64,000 nucleotides of DNA. Source: Erythrophleum ivorense (lineage: Eukaryota > Streptophyta > Magnoliopsida > Fabales > Fabaceae). The notes beneath the pieces were generated by a model. The model did no database searches, was not told where the DNA came from, and saw nothing but the letters and a program-made list of their open reading frames with translations. How positions within the stretch are numbered: the first letter of the stretch is position 1; every line of letters begins with the position of its first letter. The position numbers were made by a program, and so were the translations under genes. The stretch is taken from NCBI GenBank assembly GCA_026724425.1, contig JAIUCV010000011.1, forward strand, positions 5,911,501 to 5,975,500, given 5' to 3'. Positions 1 through 11,698 of this stretch are shown here, piece by piece.

Positions 1-870
1 AAATGGTAGAAGGCTTTTTATGTTAGTGAGCTATTAAGAAAGTTTCAAAGAGCCATTTAAATGAATCTTTTGTTTCATTATACAGCAAGGTCATTCTAAA
101 ATCAACCATTCCTTTATAGTGATTTAATCTATGAACTAAAGCAAGTGGTCGATTTTCCTTGTTAGTACGTTGTTTTGTGTCTAAGGAAACCATATCATCA
201 AAGTATTCATAGTTAATCATCATCTTTACATCTACCTAAAAGATATTGTTAATTTGTTCCCTTACATTCATTTGAAAAGTATGATAAAATAACTGGTTTT
301 TCAACAATTGTTCTTAAAAACAATGCAATAAAGCACTGAATTCCTATACATTTGGCTTCTTTGTCTTCTTGCCTGAATATAATTTTGGGCATCTTGGTAG
401 GTATAACCTAGATTTGCTATCCTTTTCGTGTGCCTACTCATCAAGTCAGAAGATGCTTTTTTGTCTGATCTCAGAATCTTCTGCCAACTCAACTCCTAAA
501 CTTAAACTTCAAATATTTTATGCTGTGAAGCTAACATGTGAGTAGTTTTTGTAAGATGAAGTGGGTGAGTGTGTTCTTCAACAAAGTCATGCACTTTATA
601 CTTCCCATTCACAAGTATTAACCGCATTTCTTGCTTTGCAATCAGTTTATGTCTTTGCTCAAGGTTTAGTAGCCATAAAATCCCATTTATCTTTTTTTTT
701 TCTAATCCCTTATTTCCAATAGACAGACTTATATGATGATATGCAGTCATCCTTACTCTTGTTAAAATATTATTTCTTGACTTTGAATCTAGTTTTCCCA
801 CTATATTTAACCCAAAATGGCTATGTTGTCTCTAAATCATCAAATTCAATGTTGAACTTAGGCTTAAAAT
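1..870 (-). pseudogene. FAR1-related / MULE-derived protein, broken, left end missing
   Basis: Read on the minus strand, this resembles the N-terminal half of FAR1/FHY3-related (FRS) proteins, which derive from Mutator-like transposases. The FAR1 DNA-binding region comes first (about 860-510), with pieces such as KDKWDFMATKP and, in another frame, VNGKYKVHDFVEEHTHPLHL followed by THMLASQHK. Then comes the linker and the start of the MULE transposase core (about 300-1), including YEYFDDMVSLDTKQRTNKEN and LLYNETKDSFKWLFETFL. The reading changes frame near 690-800 and crosses several stop codons, so it cannot make a full product. The rest of the transposase core and the SWIM zinc finger would lie left of the window. 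It could be a decayed host FRS gene or a mobile MULE copy. The family call is from motif recognition, and no terminal inverted repeat is visible. Confidence 0.75.
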
Positions 871-1089
871 TAACCTCCATTGAAGGATCTATAATACCTT
901 AGCTTCTTAACCTTCAATTATAGCCCAAAGGCTTTATCTCACACCTTTACATGGAAATCGCATTTTGAGCATCAATTTTTTTCATGACATTGAAAGTTAA
1001 AACACTCAGTTTTCGACTCAATGGATCATTTAAGCTTCCTTGATCTAATTTCTATCCATAACATACTCATTTATATACAAAACATCATA

Positions 1090-1227
1090 ATTTATCACAC
1101 AATTATCAAAATTTGGTCCATACATCATCATATTAGAATTTTGCTCTTGGGTTGCAAGGTTAATTTTCTGATATGAACTTTGAAAAATCATAACTAATTT
1201 TAAAAAATTAAAATTATGCATTCTATA
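1090..1227 (-). repeat. short remnant resembling LTR-A, at the Athila left border
   Basis: The last roughly 80 bases before the Athila element (CTGATATGAACTTTGAAAAA and the AT-rich bases after it) match the repeated module seen near 18137 and 18327 in the LTR-A copy at 17695-21449, in the same orientation. This suggests Athila landed in an older LTR-A copy, but the piece is short and its left edge is vague. No feature is seen in 871-1089. Confidence 0.4.
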
Positions 1228-2642
1228 TGATGACTCCCTAATTTTGGGTAAGAAAAAGGTATATTTCATGATAGATTAGGGAGTCAAATTACCTATTTCT
1301 TGAGAAACCTAGCTTAAATTTTTATTCAATCAAACAAAATGAAGAAAATATCTTATTTGCAATATCTTTATCAGTTTTGAGCTTTATTTGATGTTGATTT
1401 TTATCTCAGGAGAAAGGTAGAAGATTGTAAAAAGGAATGAGAAAAGGAAGAAAAGCTAGAAAGTCAAAAGGGAAGCTTAATAAGTTAACTTACTACAGCG
1501 AGAATGCAATTCGCTATAGCTAGGATGCATTTTCGCTGTGGCAAGGAAGTCAATTTGTCATAGCGAAGTCGTGATTCATACAAAATCCAGAAAGCTTCTA
1601 GCTATAACATAGGTAGTAGCGAGATCAGTAAAAATTTGGGTGCCTATAAGCTCTCGTTATAGTGAGAGACACCCCTCACCATAGTGAGATCGGCTACTAA
1701 AACGCACAACTTTGATTTGCGAGCTAAAAATGTGAAAAAGAGCGAGGGTTTGGTCATTCTGGGCTAGGAGGAGAAATTCTGAAGAGAAAAACACACCAAA
1801 GAGCTAGGGTTTAAGGAAGAGGAGCCTGGGTTGAAGATTGGAGGCCGAATCAACACGATTGCACTGAGTTTTCTTAGATCCTCTATCTTCTCTTTCATGA
1901 TTCTTTGTCTCTTCGAATTTCTGAATTTGTTTACAATGTGTAGAGCTATGTGTAGCTAGATTTCTTTGATCCTAGGTTTACTTGAAACTATTGTCATGTA
2001 ATGAGAATTTTGCAAAGTTAAATTGAGTTGATTTATGATTTGAATGCTTAATCTGTCCTTTATGTTTCATGTAAGAGTTTGGCCATCTCTTGTTGAATTG
2101 AGGGGGTTTGAGGATTACTTTTGAAAAAGGAAAATCTCAATGGACCAATTGATTAAGTAACTTAGGATTAAGATTAGGTCACACTAGTTTTGTTCTTAGG
2201 TATAGAAATATGCTCAAGAACCTTAAGTGGTGAAAGGGGTTGGATGTACTTTACCTGATTAATTGTGAGAGAAGTCTGTAATTAATTAGAATAGAAGTCT
2301 AAGTAGTTCGAGAGACATTTGGACTTAATTAATCTCCTTAACCTTCAGATTGTTGATTAACCAATTAATCGAGCATCTTAATTGGTGGCAATCAGAGGAT
2401 AGGAACCTAGGATATTTCTTAGTGGTTTATCTCATCAAAACGATCTTGATGCTCATTATTTATTTACTTTCATTTTATTTTAATTCCTTACGTTAGTAGT
2501 TGCACATCTTGACTTAAACAAAAACGGATTTCTTTAGGCTTAATTGGGTTTAATTCAATTCTCTGGGGGGCGACCTTGATTCATTATATTACAAAAGCGA
2601 TCCGTACGCTTACAGAATCTATTGCAAAAATAGTGGCTATCA
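1228..2642 (+). repeat. Athila 5' LTR (about 1.4 kb)
   Basis: It begins TGATGACTCC, aligning with TAATAATTTC at 11699, and ends ...GGCTATCA just before the primer-binding site. The length of 1415 bp suits Athila LTRs. At 1495-1700 it carries a run of CGCTATAG/TAGCGA-type words that recurs at 8550-9060 and inside the LTR-A copy at 35131. Confidence 0.85.
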
Positions 2643-2649
2643 AGTTTTC

Positions 2650-2667
2650 TGACGCCGTTGCTAGGGA
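2650..2667 (+). other. primer-binding site, tRNA-Asp type
   Basis: TGACGCCGTTGCTAGGGA lies eight bases after the LTR end. It differs at only a few positions from the TGGCGCCGTTGCCGGGGA sequence that plant Athila/Tat elements use to pair with the 3' end of tRNA-Asp. Confidence 0.85.
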
Positions 2668-2798
2668 ATTGAGTTAGATTTTTTTAGACTAAGTAAATTC
2701 TTAATAGTTTCAGTTCAAGATTTTTATTAGTTTAGTTAATTTCTTTCCACTATTAGGATTTAACTTCTGGATATATTGTATTGTAGGTAATTGAGTTT

Positions 2799-4529
2799 AT
2801 GCCACCCAAGGCGAAAACTAAAGTAAGAGCCAAAGTCAAGACCAGAAGTATCCAAGATATTATAACTGAGAGTTCACCTATAGAACTCATATTCAGTGAG
2901 GAAAAAGAGCTGAAATGAATTGGAACTCAAGAGAAAACTCCAGTTGAACTGCAAGGGGAAACCTATATTGAAGAAAAAAACTCAGTTCTAGGAAGAAGAC
3001 AAAGAGAAGTTACAACCATGGCTGAAAAAAAGTATGAAAGGCTGAGAGTGAATGATTTTCTCAGTCGCAACAATAGAGAATATCAGTCAGGTATCAAAGT
3101 TCCAGAGTTTCAAGTTAATAACTTTAAGATAAAACAAACGATGTTGCAAATGTTACAAATGAACGGACAATTCAGTGGTACTTACCAGGAGGATCCTAAT
3201 AGACACCTTTTAGCCTTTTTGGAGGTATGACTCTTTCAAGCAAAATGGTGTGCCAAAGGATGTGATTTGTTTGCGACTTTTCCCCTTTCTCTACAGGGGA
3301 AGGCCAAGGAATGGTTGAATAATCTTCCTGAAGGCTCAATCAAGACATAGGAGGATTTAGAAGAAAGATTCCGGGCACGCTTTTTCCCTGACGATAAGAT
3401 GGTGGATGCCAGAGCAACAATCACTAATTTTAGACAATAACTGGGTGAAAATTTGTATAAAGCATGAGAAAGGTTTAAACAGTTAGTCAGACAATGCTCA
3501 AGCCATAATCAGGACAAATGGGTCCTAGTTCAAACCTTTTGTTCGCGGTTAATTCTGGAGTCTAAGACTTTGATGGATTCTGTGACAAATGGAGGTTTTG
3601 GAAGACAATCAGTGAACAATGTGATAACATGTTTGATAGCTAAGCATGCGCAGTGTTCTAGTGAGTAGAGACCAATGAAAATGGTTAAGAGAAGTTCAGA
3701 AGACACTATTTTTCAAATAGTAACAATGCTGACATCTATGAACAAGCGTTTTGATCAGTTGAAACTCCAAGTTCAGAAAAATAGCAGTTATATAAGAGTT
3801 AATGTAGTACACATGCCAACTAATCTTTGCGACTATTGTGGGGAAGCACACCCGTCTAAATTTTGTCCAATAGAGACTACCCTCAAGTCGTGCAATTATG
3901 CTGGAAATCCATAAAGGGGTCCCAACAACCCTTACTTTAACACATACAATCTTGGTTGGAGAAACCACTCAGATTTTTCATGCAGTCAAGGTACATCATT
4001 GAATCAAGCATCGTCCTCTGGACCTAGACTAGCAGTTCCTATGCGACCATTAGGATTTACACAGCAACCAAGGCAGCAAGTCCCCATTCAAGAAATGATG
4101 ATGCAGTTTATGGCTGAACAAAAGGCAGCAATGAAAAACATGAAAATGCAAATTGGGCAATTAGCATCAGAGTTGAATATGATGAAGCAAGGTGAATTAC
4201 CAAGTGATACAGTTCCTAATCCTATAAGAGAAGGGAAAGAAGAATGTAAAGCAATCACCTTGTAGAATGGGAAATAATTGCCTGAAGTTCACAAAGCTAG
4301 GGAGGACTTAGTGAGTGAAGGGGAACAAACCATTCAGAAGAAAAGTACAAAGCGGGATGAGCTAGAAAAAAGAGAGGAAGATAAACACAAGAGTGTAGAG
4401 ATAGAAGATAAAAGTGAAGATAAGATGGTAGAACCTCATAAAAGAATGCCTCCGCTTCCTTTCCCACAAAGGTTTCAAAAGAAGGCCTTAGAGGAAAATT
4501 ACAAGAAATTTCTTCAGATATTCAAATAA
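2799..4529 (+). pseudogene. Athila gag (capsid and zinc knuckle), degenerate
   Basis: One reading frame (frame 3) can be followed from ATG 2799 (MPPKAKTK) to the stop ending at 4529, crossed by premature stops near 2916, 3228, 3352, 3438 and 3912. The middle part (about 3100-3660) has the retrotransposon gag look, with LQGKAKEWLNNLPEGSI and FRARFFPDDKM. A zinc knuckle C-x2-C-x4-H-x4-C (CDYCGEAHPSKFC) lies at 3828-3866. The tail is glutamine- and methionine-rich (3999-4265), then highly charged (4278-4440). Gag would package element RNA in virus-like particles. The start at 2799 is preferred over 3018 because the frame is open between them except for one stop. The frame shifts before the protease. 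Confidence 0.85.
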
Positions 4530-4590
4530 CTTCATATTAACATCCCATTCACAGAAGCTTTAGAGCAAATGCCTTTATACACCAAGTTTT

Positions 4591-5298
4591 TTGAAGGAAA
4601 TGTTAAGTAACAAGAAGAAGTTGAATGAGTTGAGCACAGTTATGCTTACAGAAAAATGTAGTGCAATAATCCTTAACAAGCTTTCTCCTAAGCTACATGA
4701 CCCGGGTACCTTCTTAGTGTCGTGTGTCATTGGAAACAAATTCAAAGGAGGAGCTCTATATGATCTTGGATCAAGTGTGAATTTGATGCCACTTGTAATT
4801 TTTGAACAACTTCGACTTGGGAAAGTACATCCCACTTCAGTTACGTTATAATTAGCGGACCGGAGCCTGTTTAAGCCAAAGGGGATTATTGAAGATGTTT
4901 TAGTTAAAGTGAACAAGTTTATCTTTCCAATTGACTTCATCATCCTGGACATACCAGTGGACAAGAAGTTACCTCTTTTGTTGGGCAGACCCTTTTTTGC
5001 TACAACTCGAGCTCTAATTGATGTGAAAATTAGCAAAATCAAGCTACGAGCTAGGGATGAGAAGATCTTGTTCAATATGAATAAGGCCTTGAAATTCTTT
5101 GATAAGACAAATGACTATTTTCAAGTTGAGATTTATGAAGAATACATTCAAGGTGTACTTAATACATATAAAGAAAGAGACTTATTAGAGGCATTGTTAC
5201 ATGAGTTAAACATAATTGAACAACAAGGGCCGGATGAATGTAAGATGATGATACATGAAAATTCCCACTGGTTGAATTCTTTGAGAAAATTTGAATAA
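4591..5298 (+). pseudogene. Athila aspartic protease region
   Basis: In frame 1, after a shift from gag, this encodes a retroviral-type aspartic protease. The catalytic motif DLGSS is at 4762-4776 (GALYDLGSSVNLMP) and the second signature is near 4972 (PLLLGRPFFATTRALIDV). The stretch between them, LADRSLFKPKGIIEDVLVKV, is typical of Athila polyproteins. A stop at 4849 splits the domain. The enzyme would cut the Gag-Pol polyprotein. It runs into the linker before reverse transcriptase, with another stop at 5296. Confidence 0.85.
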
Positions 5299-5358
5299 TT
5301 GGAAATGAAAGCTAGAGTGACCCCATCAATGAAGTTGTCCATTGAAGAACCTCAGTAA

Positions 5359-6250
5359 TTGGAGCTGAAACCATTACCTTCTCATTTGAAGTATACCTAT
5401 TTGGGGACGGATGATTCATTACGAGTAATCATTTCTGCATCCTTAAATGAGGAACAAGAGTATAAGTTAATTGAGATACTTAAAACTCATAAATCAGCTA
5501 TGGGTTGGACAATCGCGAATATCAAGGGTATCAGCCAAGCAATAGTGATGCATAAAATCTTGCTAGAAGATGAGCACAAGAAATCTGTTGAGGGGCAAAG
5601 GCAACTGAACCTAATCATGAAGGAAGTGGTTAAGAAGGAGGTACTGAAATAGTTGAATGCAGGGATTATATACCCTATCTCTAATAGCAACTGGGTCAGC
5701 CCGATACAATGTATTCCTAAAAAGGGAAGAATGAAAGTGGTAAAGAATGACCAAAATGAGGTTATTTCCACAGGACAGTCACTGGGTGGCAAGTTTGTAT
5801 AGATTATAAGAAGTTGAATGTGACAACATGCAAAGATCATTTTCCCCTCCCATTCATTGACCAGATGCTTGATCGCTTAGCTAGGAAACAATACTTTTGT
5901 TTCTTAGACGGATACTCTGGATACAATCAAATAGCAATGGCTCCAAAAGATCAAGAAAAGACAACGTTCACTTGTCCTTATGGCACTTTTGCATTTCGTA
6001 GGATGCCGTTTTGGTCATGCAATTCTCCAACCATTTTTCAACGCTGTATGATGTCTATCTTTGCTGACTTTATTGAACATACCATGGAAGTGTTTATGGA
6101 TGACTTCTTTGTGTTTGGAGAGTCTTTTGAAATGTGTTTAGCAAATTTAGTGCAAGTCTTGAGGCATTGTGAAGAGATAAATCTGGTGTTGAATTAAGAG
6201 AAATTCCATTTTATGATCACTGAGGGAATCACTTTGGGCTATAAAGTTTC
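5359..6250 (+). pseudogene. Athila reverse transcriptase
   Basis: The N-terminal linker and first RT blocks read in frame 1 (5359-5790), with a stop at 5650 after KKEVLK. From about 5800 the frame changes and the core continues: VTTCKDHFPLPFIDQML, FLDGYSGYNQIAMAPKDQEK, TTFTCPYGTFAFRRMPF, then the catalytic FMDD at 6093-6104 (normally followed by FS, here FF). A stop at 6195 interrupts NLVLN/EKFHFM. The active-site aspartates are present, but frameshifts and stops rule out function. The family assignment to Ty3/gypsy Athila is firm. Confidence 0.9.
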
Positions 6251-6254
6251 TAAA

Positions 6255-6900
6255 CATGGCTGGAAGTGGATCGTGTTAAAATAGCGGTGATCGAACACCT
6301 CTCACCACCCACTAATCTAAAGGGAATCTAGAGTTTCCTTGGTCATACTGGTTTCTACCATCGATTTATTAAGGATTTCTCAAAAATTGCAAAGCCGCTG
6401 TGCATACACTTAGAGAAGGACTTACCCTTCTAATTTACCGATGAGTGCATGAAAGCATTTTAAGAGCTAAAGCAGAGATTGATCACTGCGCCCATCCTTG
6501 TAGCTCCAAACCGGGGTCAACCTTTTGAATTCATGTGCGACGCTAGTGATTATGCAGTAGGAGCTACTTTGGGTCAAAGGAGGGACAGGGTATTTCATCC
6601 CATTTACTACGCTAGTCAAACCTTAAACAGAGCTTAGGTAAATTACTCTACAACTGAGAAGGAGATGTTGGTCATGGTCTTTTCTTTTAGCAAATTTTGC
6701 GTTTATTTGATGGGCGCTAATGTAACTATACATACTAATCATGCGGCCATTAAATACCTATTGAGTAAAAAAGAGTCAAAACTGAGACTAATTAGATAGG
6801 TTCTTCTCTTGCAAGAATTTAATGTAAAGATAGTGGATAAGAAAGACAGTGACAATTAGGTAGCTGATCATTTATCACATCTGGTTCAAGAGTCTAAACG
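6255..6900 (+). pseudogene. Athila RNase H
   Basis: After a frame change near 6255 the polyprotein resumes with VEVDRVKIAVIEHL, then the connection SFLGHTGFYHRFIKDFSKIA, then RNase H: FEFMCDASDYAVGATLGQRR (first catalytic Asp), PIYYASQTLNRA, NYSTTEKEMLVMVF (catalytic Glu), TIHTNHAAIKYLL (the Asp of the usual TDH is Asn here) and the C-terminal VADHLSHL. Stops interrupt at several points. RNase H would remove the RNA strand during reverse transcription. Confidence 0.88.
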
Positions 6901-6913
6901 TACCAATGGAACC

Positions 6914-8040
6914 GTGATTGACAAAAATTTTTCTGACGAACAAGTATTTCATATGACAAATTTAACTGACATTCCATGGTATGTTGATATTGTAAACTAC
7001 CTTGTGTGTAACGTTCTATCGCCTGATGTCATTCATTACCAAAAGAGAAAATTTTTGCATGATGTCACTTACTATATCTGGGATGAGCCTTTTCTTAAAA
7101 TTGAATAGCTTGCTATCCTCTATGCATACCATTCATCAACTTATAGGGGTCATTTTGGGGGTAAAAAGACTGCACATAAGGTGTTGGAATCGGATTTTTA
7201 TTGGCCCATGTTGTTTAAAGATGCTCATAGCTTTGTTATTCAGTGTGATAGATGTCAAAGAATAGGGAACATCTTAAGGTGACATGAGATGCCACAGTCT
7301 GGGATCTTAGAAGTTGAATTGTTTTATGTATAGGGAATGGACTTCATGGGCCCCTTTCCTTCATCTCAAGGTAATCATTACATACTGGTGGGCGTGAAAT
7401 ATGTGAGTAGGTAGGCAGAAGCATTGGTTTGTATGGCGAACGATTCTAACACAGTAATCAAATTTCTCAAGAAATACATCTTCAATAGGTTTGGGGTACC
7501 TTGAGCTATCATCACTGATGAAGGTACTTATTTTCACAATAAACAGTTGAAAAATCTACTATGAAAATATGAGGCACATCATCGAATGTCTCTTGCATAC
7601 CACCCTCAGACCAATGGCTTATGTGAGCTTACTAATAGGAAAATAAAAAGAATTTTAAAAAAAATTGTTAATCATTCCAAACATGATTAGTCTAACAAGT
7701 TAGATGATGCATTATGGGCTTACTGAATCGTTTATAGGACACCCATAGGGATGTAATCCTATAGGTTTGTTTATGGGGAAGCATGCTATTTAACTTTGGA
7801 ACTTGAATTTAGGGCATGGTGGACTATCAAACAGCTTAATCTTGATCCTAACTTGGCAAGTACAAAAAGAATGCTTCAATTGGATGAATTAGAAGAATTT
7901 CGTTTAGAAGCATATGAAAGCTCAAAGGTTTACAAGGAAAGAACAAAGAAATGGAATGATCGCCACATTCTTCACCTTCACACCAGGATAACAAGTATTG
8001 TTGTTCAATTCAAGACTCAAGTTATTTTCTGGAAAACTTA
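6914..8040 (+). pseudogene. Athila integrase
   Basis: The N-terminal zinc-binding segment is visible as YHSSTYRGHFGGKKTAHKVL and then VIQCDRCQRIG (HHCC, about 7119-7266). The catalytic core follows: GMDFMGPFPS (Asp at 7340), IITDEGTYFHN (Asp at 7517) and AYHPQTNGLCELTNRKIKRI (Glu at 7625), giving the D-D-E triad. The C-terminal part includes LDELEEFRLEAYESSKVYKE near 7880. Many in-frame stops and a frame change after the core show decay. 8041-8550 looks non-coding. Confidence 0.88.
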
Positions 8041-8549
8041 AATCAAAATGGTCAGGCCCTTATACTGTGCTTGTGGTTACACCTCATGGAGCAATGAAAA
8101 TTAAAGATGAATGATCAGGGGATCAATTCAAGGTCAATGGTCAAAGACTCAAATAATATTTTGGAAGAGAATGGAATAGACATAAAATGGTTCAAAGCTT
8201 CACCACACCTCCTTGCATACTGGGGATAGTCTGGTTGAAGACTTTAAACTTAGCGCTCCTGGGAGGCAGCCTAAAATTTTATCTTTTATACTTTTATCTT
8301 CTTTTATTTTAATTTTTGTTGAAATAACTATGAATGTTTAAGCCTTATTTTAACCTTGCAGGGTTGGAGTGTACAAGAGAGATTGGAAGTCTTGGACTAA
8401 CCTTTGTTAAAGAAAGCAGGAGAATGGAGCAGTTAAACGAACTCGAGTGTCCTTTCTCATTTGGTAACTGTGTTCACTTCACCTCATTTAAGTAAGTTGA
8501 TCTTGAGTTAAAGGGATTATATGAGGGGGTTAGATGAAGTACTACAGAA

Positions 8550-9060
8550 AAAAAAAAAATTTGCTATGGCGAAGAGCCCATCTCGCTATTGCTAGATTGC
8601 TTATTCTGCGTCTGGTACAATAAACAGAGAGTTCCTCACTATGGCGAAGGCTGTGGCGAGCCAAATTATGTTTAATTGATGTTAAGTGTTTTCGTTACAG
8701 TGAGACCACTATTTCGCCATAGCGAATACCCTATCTCTCTAGTCTGGTATAAAGTCCAGAGAGACTTTCGCTATTACTAGGCTATGGCGAATGAAATGGG
8801 TTGTAAAAATGTTTTCAAGTGTACTCGCTATTGCGTGATGGTCAACTCGCTATAGCGACTATAATATGCTCATGGACAAGTACAAACACCAGAGAGTTTC
8901 TCACTATAGCCAGGCTATAGCGAGATTCTACAATTAACAAGAATCACCTAAGTGTACTTGCCATTGCGAGGGCGCACTTTCCCCATTGCAAAAATGACAA
9001 TTTTGTTATTGGTACTTCTTCTAGAGATCACCTCGCTATTGCCTAGGCAATAGCGAGGTC
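8550..9060 (+). repeat. array of imperfect palindromes built on CGCTAT / ATAGCGA
   Basis: At least eight copies of words like TCGCTATAGCGA, TTCGCCATAGCGAA and CTATAGCCAGGCTATAG recur every 45-90 bases, often next to CCAGAGAG. The last (9030-9059) is a perfect 30-bp palindrome with no spacer (half-site ACCTCGCTATTGCCT). The block lies between integrase and the env-position ORF. A related block is in the 5' LTR (1495-1700) and another in LTR-A at 35190-35340. The function is unknown. It is not CRISPR-like, because spacers and repeats both drift. Confidence 0.75.
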
Positions 9061-9245
9061 TTTGACCATTTGCTTAAAAAAAAGACAACCTAAAATTACT
9101 ATTTTCTTCCCATTTCTTCTCTCGCTGTTCTTCTCGCTATTGTGTGCCTTTTTCTCCTTCCATCCCTTTCCTAATTTATTCTACAAAATTCCTTACTTTT
9201 CACGTCGCATTCCCTTCGTGCACTACTCTCCTCACATCAGAGTTT

Positions 9246-10353
9246 ATGGCCCCCAAAAAGCAAACAAAAATAGCTGAAGCATCTTCTTCAAAGCAGAAGA
9301 AGAAACCATATGACAAGGATAGATTTGCATCTTCAAGAGCTGAATTCCACTTTGAGCGCCTCTTCTCTGATCGGGGCATTGTTGAAGATAGATACTATGA
9401 GCCCCATATCTTGGATCTGACCTTCGGTGATTTTGAATGGCATAGCTTGCAAGGTTTCACTAAAAATCCTATGCATTGGATTCCTTTGATGACCCAAGAG
9501 TTGTATACCAATTTTGAAGATACAGAGGAGAAAGAAGATGAATATTATTACCGATCAGTATGGGTCAGAATTAATGAGAAAGTCATTCAGGACTTCTACG
9601 AACTGCCCGACGTCAAAGAATGTGCCTTCCAATCTTAAATGGCTAACCAACAGTCCATTCCATGGGAAGAAATGGAGACGACCATAGCCAATGAAGGTCA
9701 AGCAAGGCTGACTAACAAAGTGTATGCGATCAACCAACTAAATAAGCCTGCTCGATATTAGTTGTAGTTTATCACTAGCAATGTTTTGACTGGTTCCCAT
9801 GGGTCTGACATGATCCAAGAAAGGGCTATTCTGACTTATTTCTTTATGACAAGAAAGCGGGTGAATATTCCTTACCTTATGATCTTAAACTCCAAGCAAA
9901 TTGCACAGTCAGATAAGGCGAGCTGGGCATACCCCCACCTGCTTATTAAGTTACTTTCAATGGGGGGAGCTGAGTATCTAAAAATGATGCTCAATTTAAA
10001 CTGAAAGGTCTTTTCAAGTATGATAGCATGAAAGATGAATCGGAAAGACCCTGCAGACGCTGGGTACAGGCACAACCACATCACGACGCATCTCCACCTC
10101 CTCCATAGCAGCGAGTGGATACTCTAGAACCCATGATACAGGATGCACCACCTCAGACTCAGTTTGAGGGCTGGGTGAGAGACTCCATTGACAGACTAGA
10201 GGGGCATGTCTTGTCAATGAAAGATTAGCTGCAAATGCTTGTGGATTATCTTATACCTGCCCCTCCACCACCACCTTCAGAGGTCCCTCATTCATCTGTT
10301 ATTGTTCTTTCACAAGACCTAACATCGCATGATATGCCTAGGCCCTCTGACTC
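9246..10353 (+). pseudogene. Athila env-position ORF (plant transposon protein-like), broken
   Basis: ATG 9246 begins MAPKKQTKIAEASSSKQKKK, a basic N-terminus typical of the ORF downstream of integrase in Athila elements. The open part runs to a stop at 9636, then continues in the same frame (MANQQSIPWEEMETT, ILTYFFMTRKRVNIPYLMI) to a stop at 10002. A frame change leads into a proline-rich tail (APPPPPSEVPHSS) ending about 10353. No signal peptide or clear transmembrane segment was seen, so an envelope role is position-based only. The upstream in-frame ATG at 9144 lies before the recognisable protein and is less likely to be the start. Confidence 0.7.
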
Positions 10354-10356
10354 GTA

Positions 10357-11685
10357 GTGTTTTCGTGTTACTTGCATGATCCTTCTTACTTTTCTGTTCT
10401 ATTTTTTGGGATAACTATATATAGATCACTGTACCTCCTAATGTTTTTTTTTTTAGATTCTACAATTGCTAGTCATATATTTGATGTTTTTTATCTAACG
10501 CCCACTTACTGTTTGTTGCGTGGTCTATGTATATATATTTTTGTCTCTCAGCTACAGGATTTATTCGCGTACTTCCTTCTCGTCCTTAACTTTTTATATT
10601 AGGAGAGTTCCTGTTTCTTTCCTTTTACTTACATCCCTTACCTTCACCTCGGTTTACTTCTACTTTTTTGATTTTAGTTATCTCTTGTTTTAACATTGCG
10701 GACAATATTTTCCCTTAAATGTGGGGGAAGGTAAATATAGGCTAGGCAGACATGCAAACCTAAATAAAACAATAATAATAATAATATCAATCATAATCAG
10801 TTCACCATAATACCTATACAATGTTAACCAGATTCAGTTCCCCCTTGCTTCAGATGAATACTAAACAATAAATGTGGAGGTTGAAATGAACAAAGCAAGT
10901 AATGTGGTTGTAGGAAACACCCATAATAGAAGTACTTTTTAGCAAGACGGTTATTGAAGTAATTTAAGCCCTTTTTAGTTAGCCCCAATTATTTTTAGAT
11001 CTCTCTAATTTATCTGCTGCTGATGGATATTTGATTGTCATTTAAGAGGGATAATAATAAAAAAATATATTGATATATCTCTACTCCAATGGTTGACATC
11101 ACTTAGTAAACGGGAGTTTGCACAAAAAAGTGTAAACTTTCGCATCAAATAGTGGTGAAACTAAGAATATGCAAGTGAGTACTCTAAGTCGATTTCCTTA
11201 ATCTGAGTAACCGGGTGGCTTCATAATCAATATTGTCATTCGCGTCAAAAGGATTAAGAGAAATGAGTAGGAGAATGAAAAAAAAGAGAAAAGAGAAGAA
11301 AGCGAATGGTTCTGCTGAGAGTAATACTCTGTTGAACAATAAAGACCTCTCTTAATGAACTTTGACGATTGAAGTTAGAGTAGATAGTTAAATTGAGTCT
11401 TGAAAGTATATTGAGTTTATTAATGAAGATCACTTGATTGCTTCAAAAACTATCTATGGAACACACACACACACTTTAGAAATAAGGAGGGTGTTGCTAT
11501 GAGTACATTAGTTTCGAAATTCAAATTGAGTTTTGTTGAACTTTTGCTTCTGACCTTGGTTTCATTCTAAGTGTGGGGGAATCAGGAATTTTAGTAGATT
11601 GGTTGCTAATCTTAGAGAAGAATTAGTCAATAGCCACTTTGATTGATATTTTTTAGGAATTGCTTGAGGACAAGCAATAATACAA
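10357..11685 (+). other. Athila 3' non-coding region
   Basis: No coding signal was seen. Polypurine-tract-like words AAATGTGGGGGAAGG (10717) and AAGTGTGGGGGA (11569) precede the one next to the LTR. Several such tracts are usual in Athila/Tat elements. A short (AC)n run lies at 11461-11474. Confidence 0.6.
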
Positions 11686-11698
11686 GTGTGGGGGAGTT
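11686..11698 (+). other. polypurine tract (plus-strand primer site)
   Basis: GTGTGGGGGAGTT lies directly before the 3' LTR start at 11699, the place where plus-strand DNA synthesis is primed. Confidence 0.8.

Noticed and set aside
8550..9060. CRISPR-like spacing of palindromic words
   Set aside because: The repeats vary in sequence and spacing, lie inside a plant retrotransposon, and no cas genes are present.
9062..9277. Frame starting at 9062 as a separate secreted protein
   Set aside because: The hydrophobic run comes from CT-rich leader DNA before the Athila ORF start at 9246.
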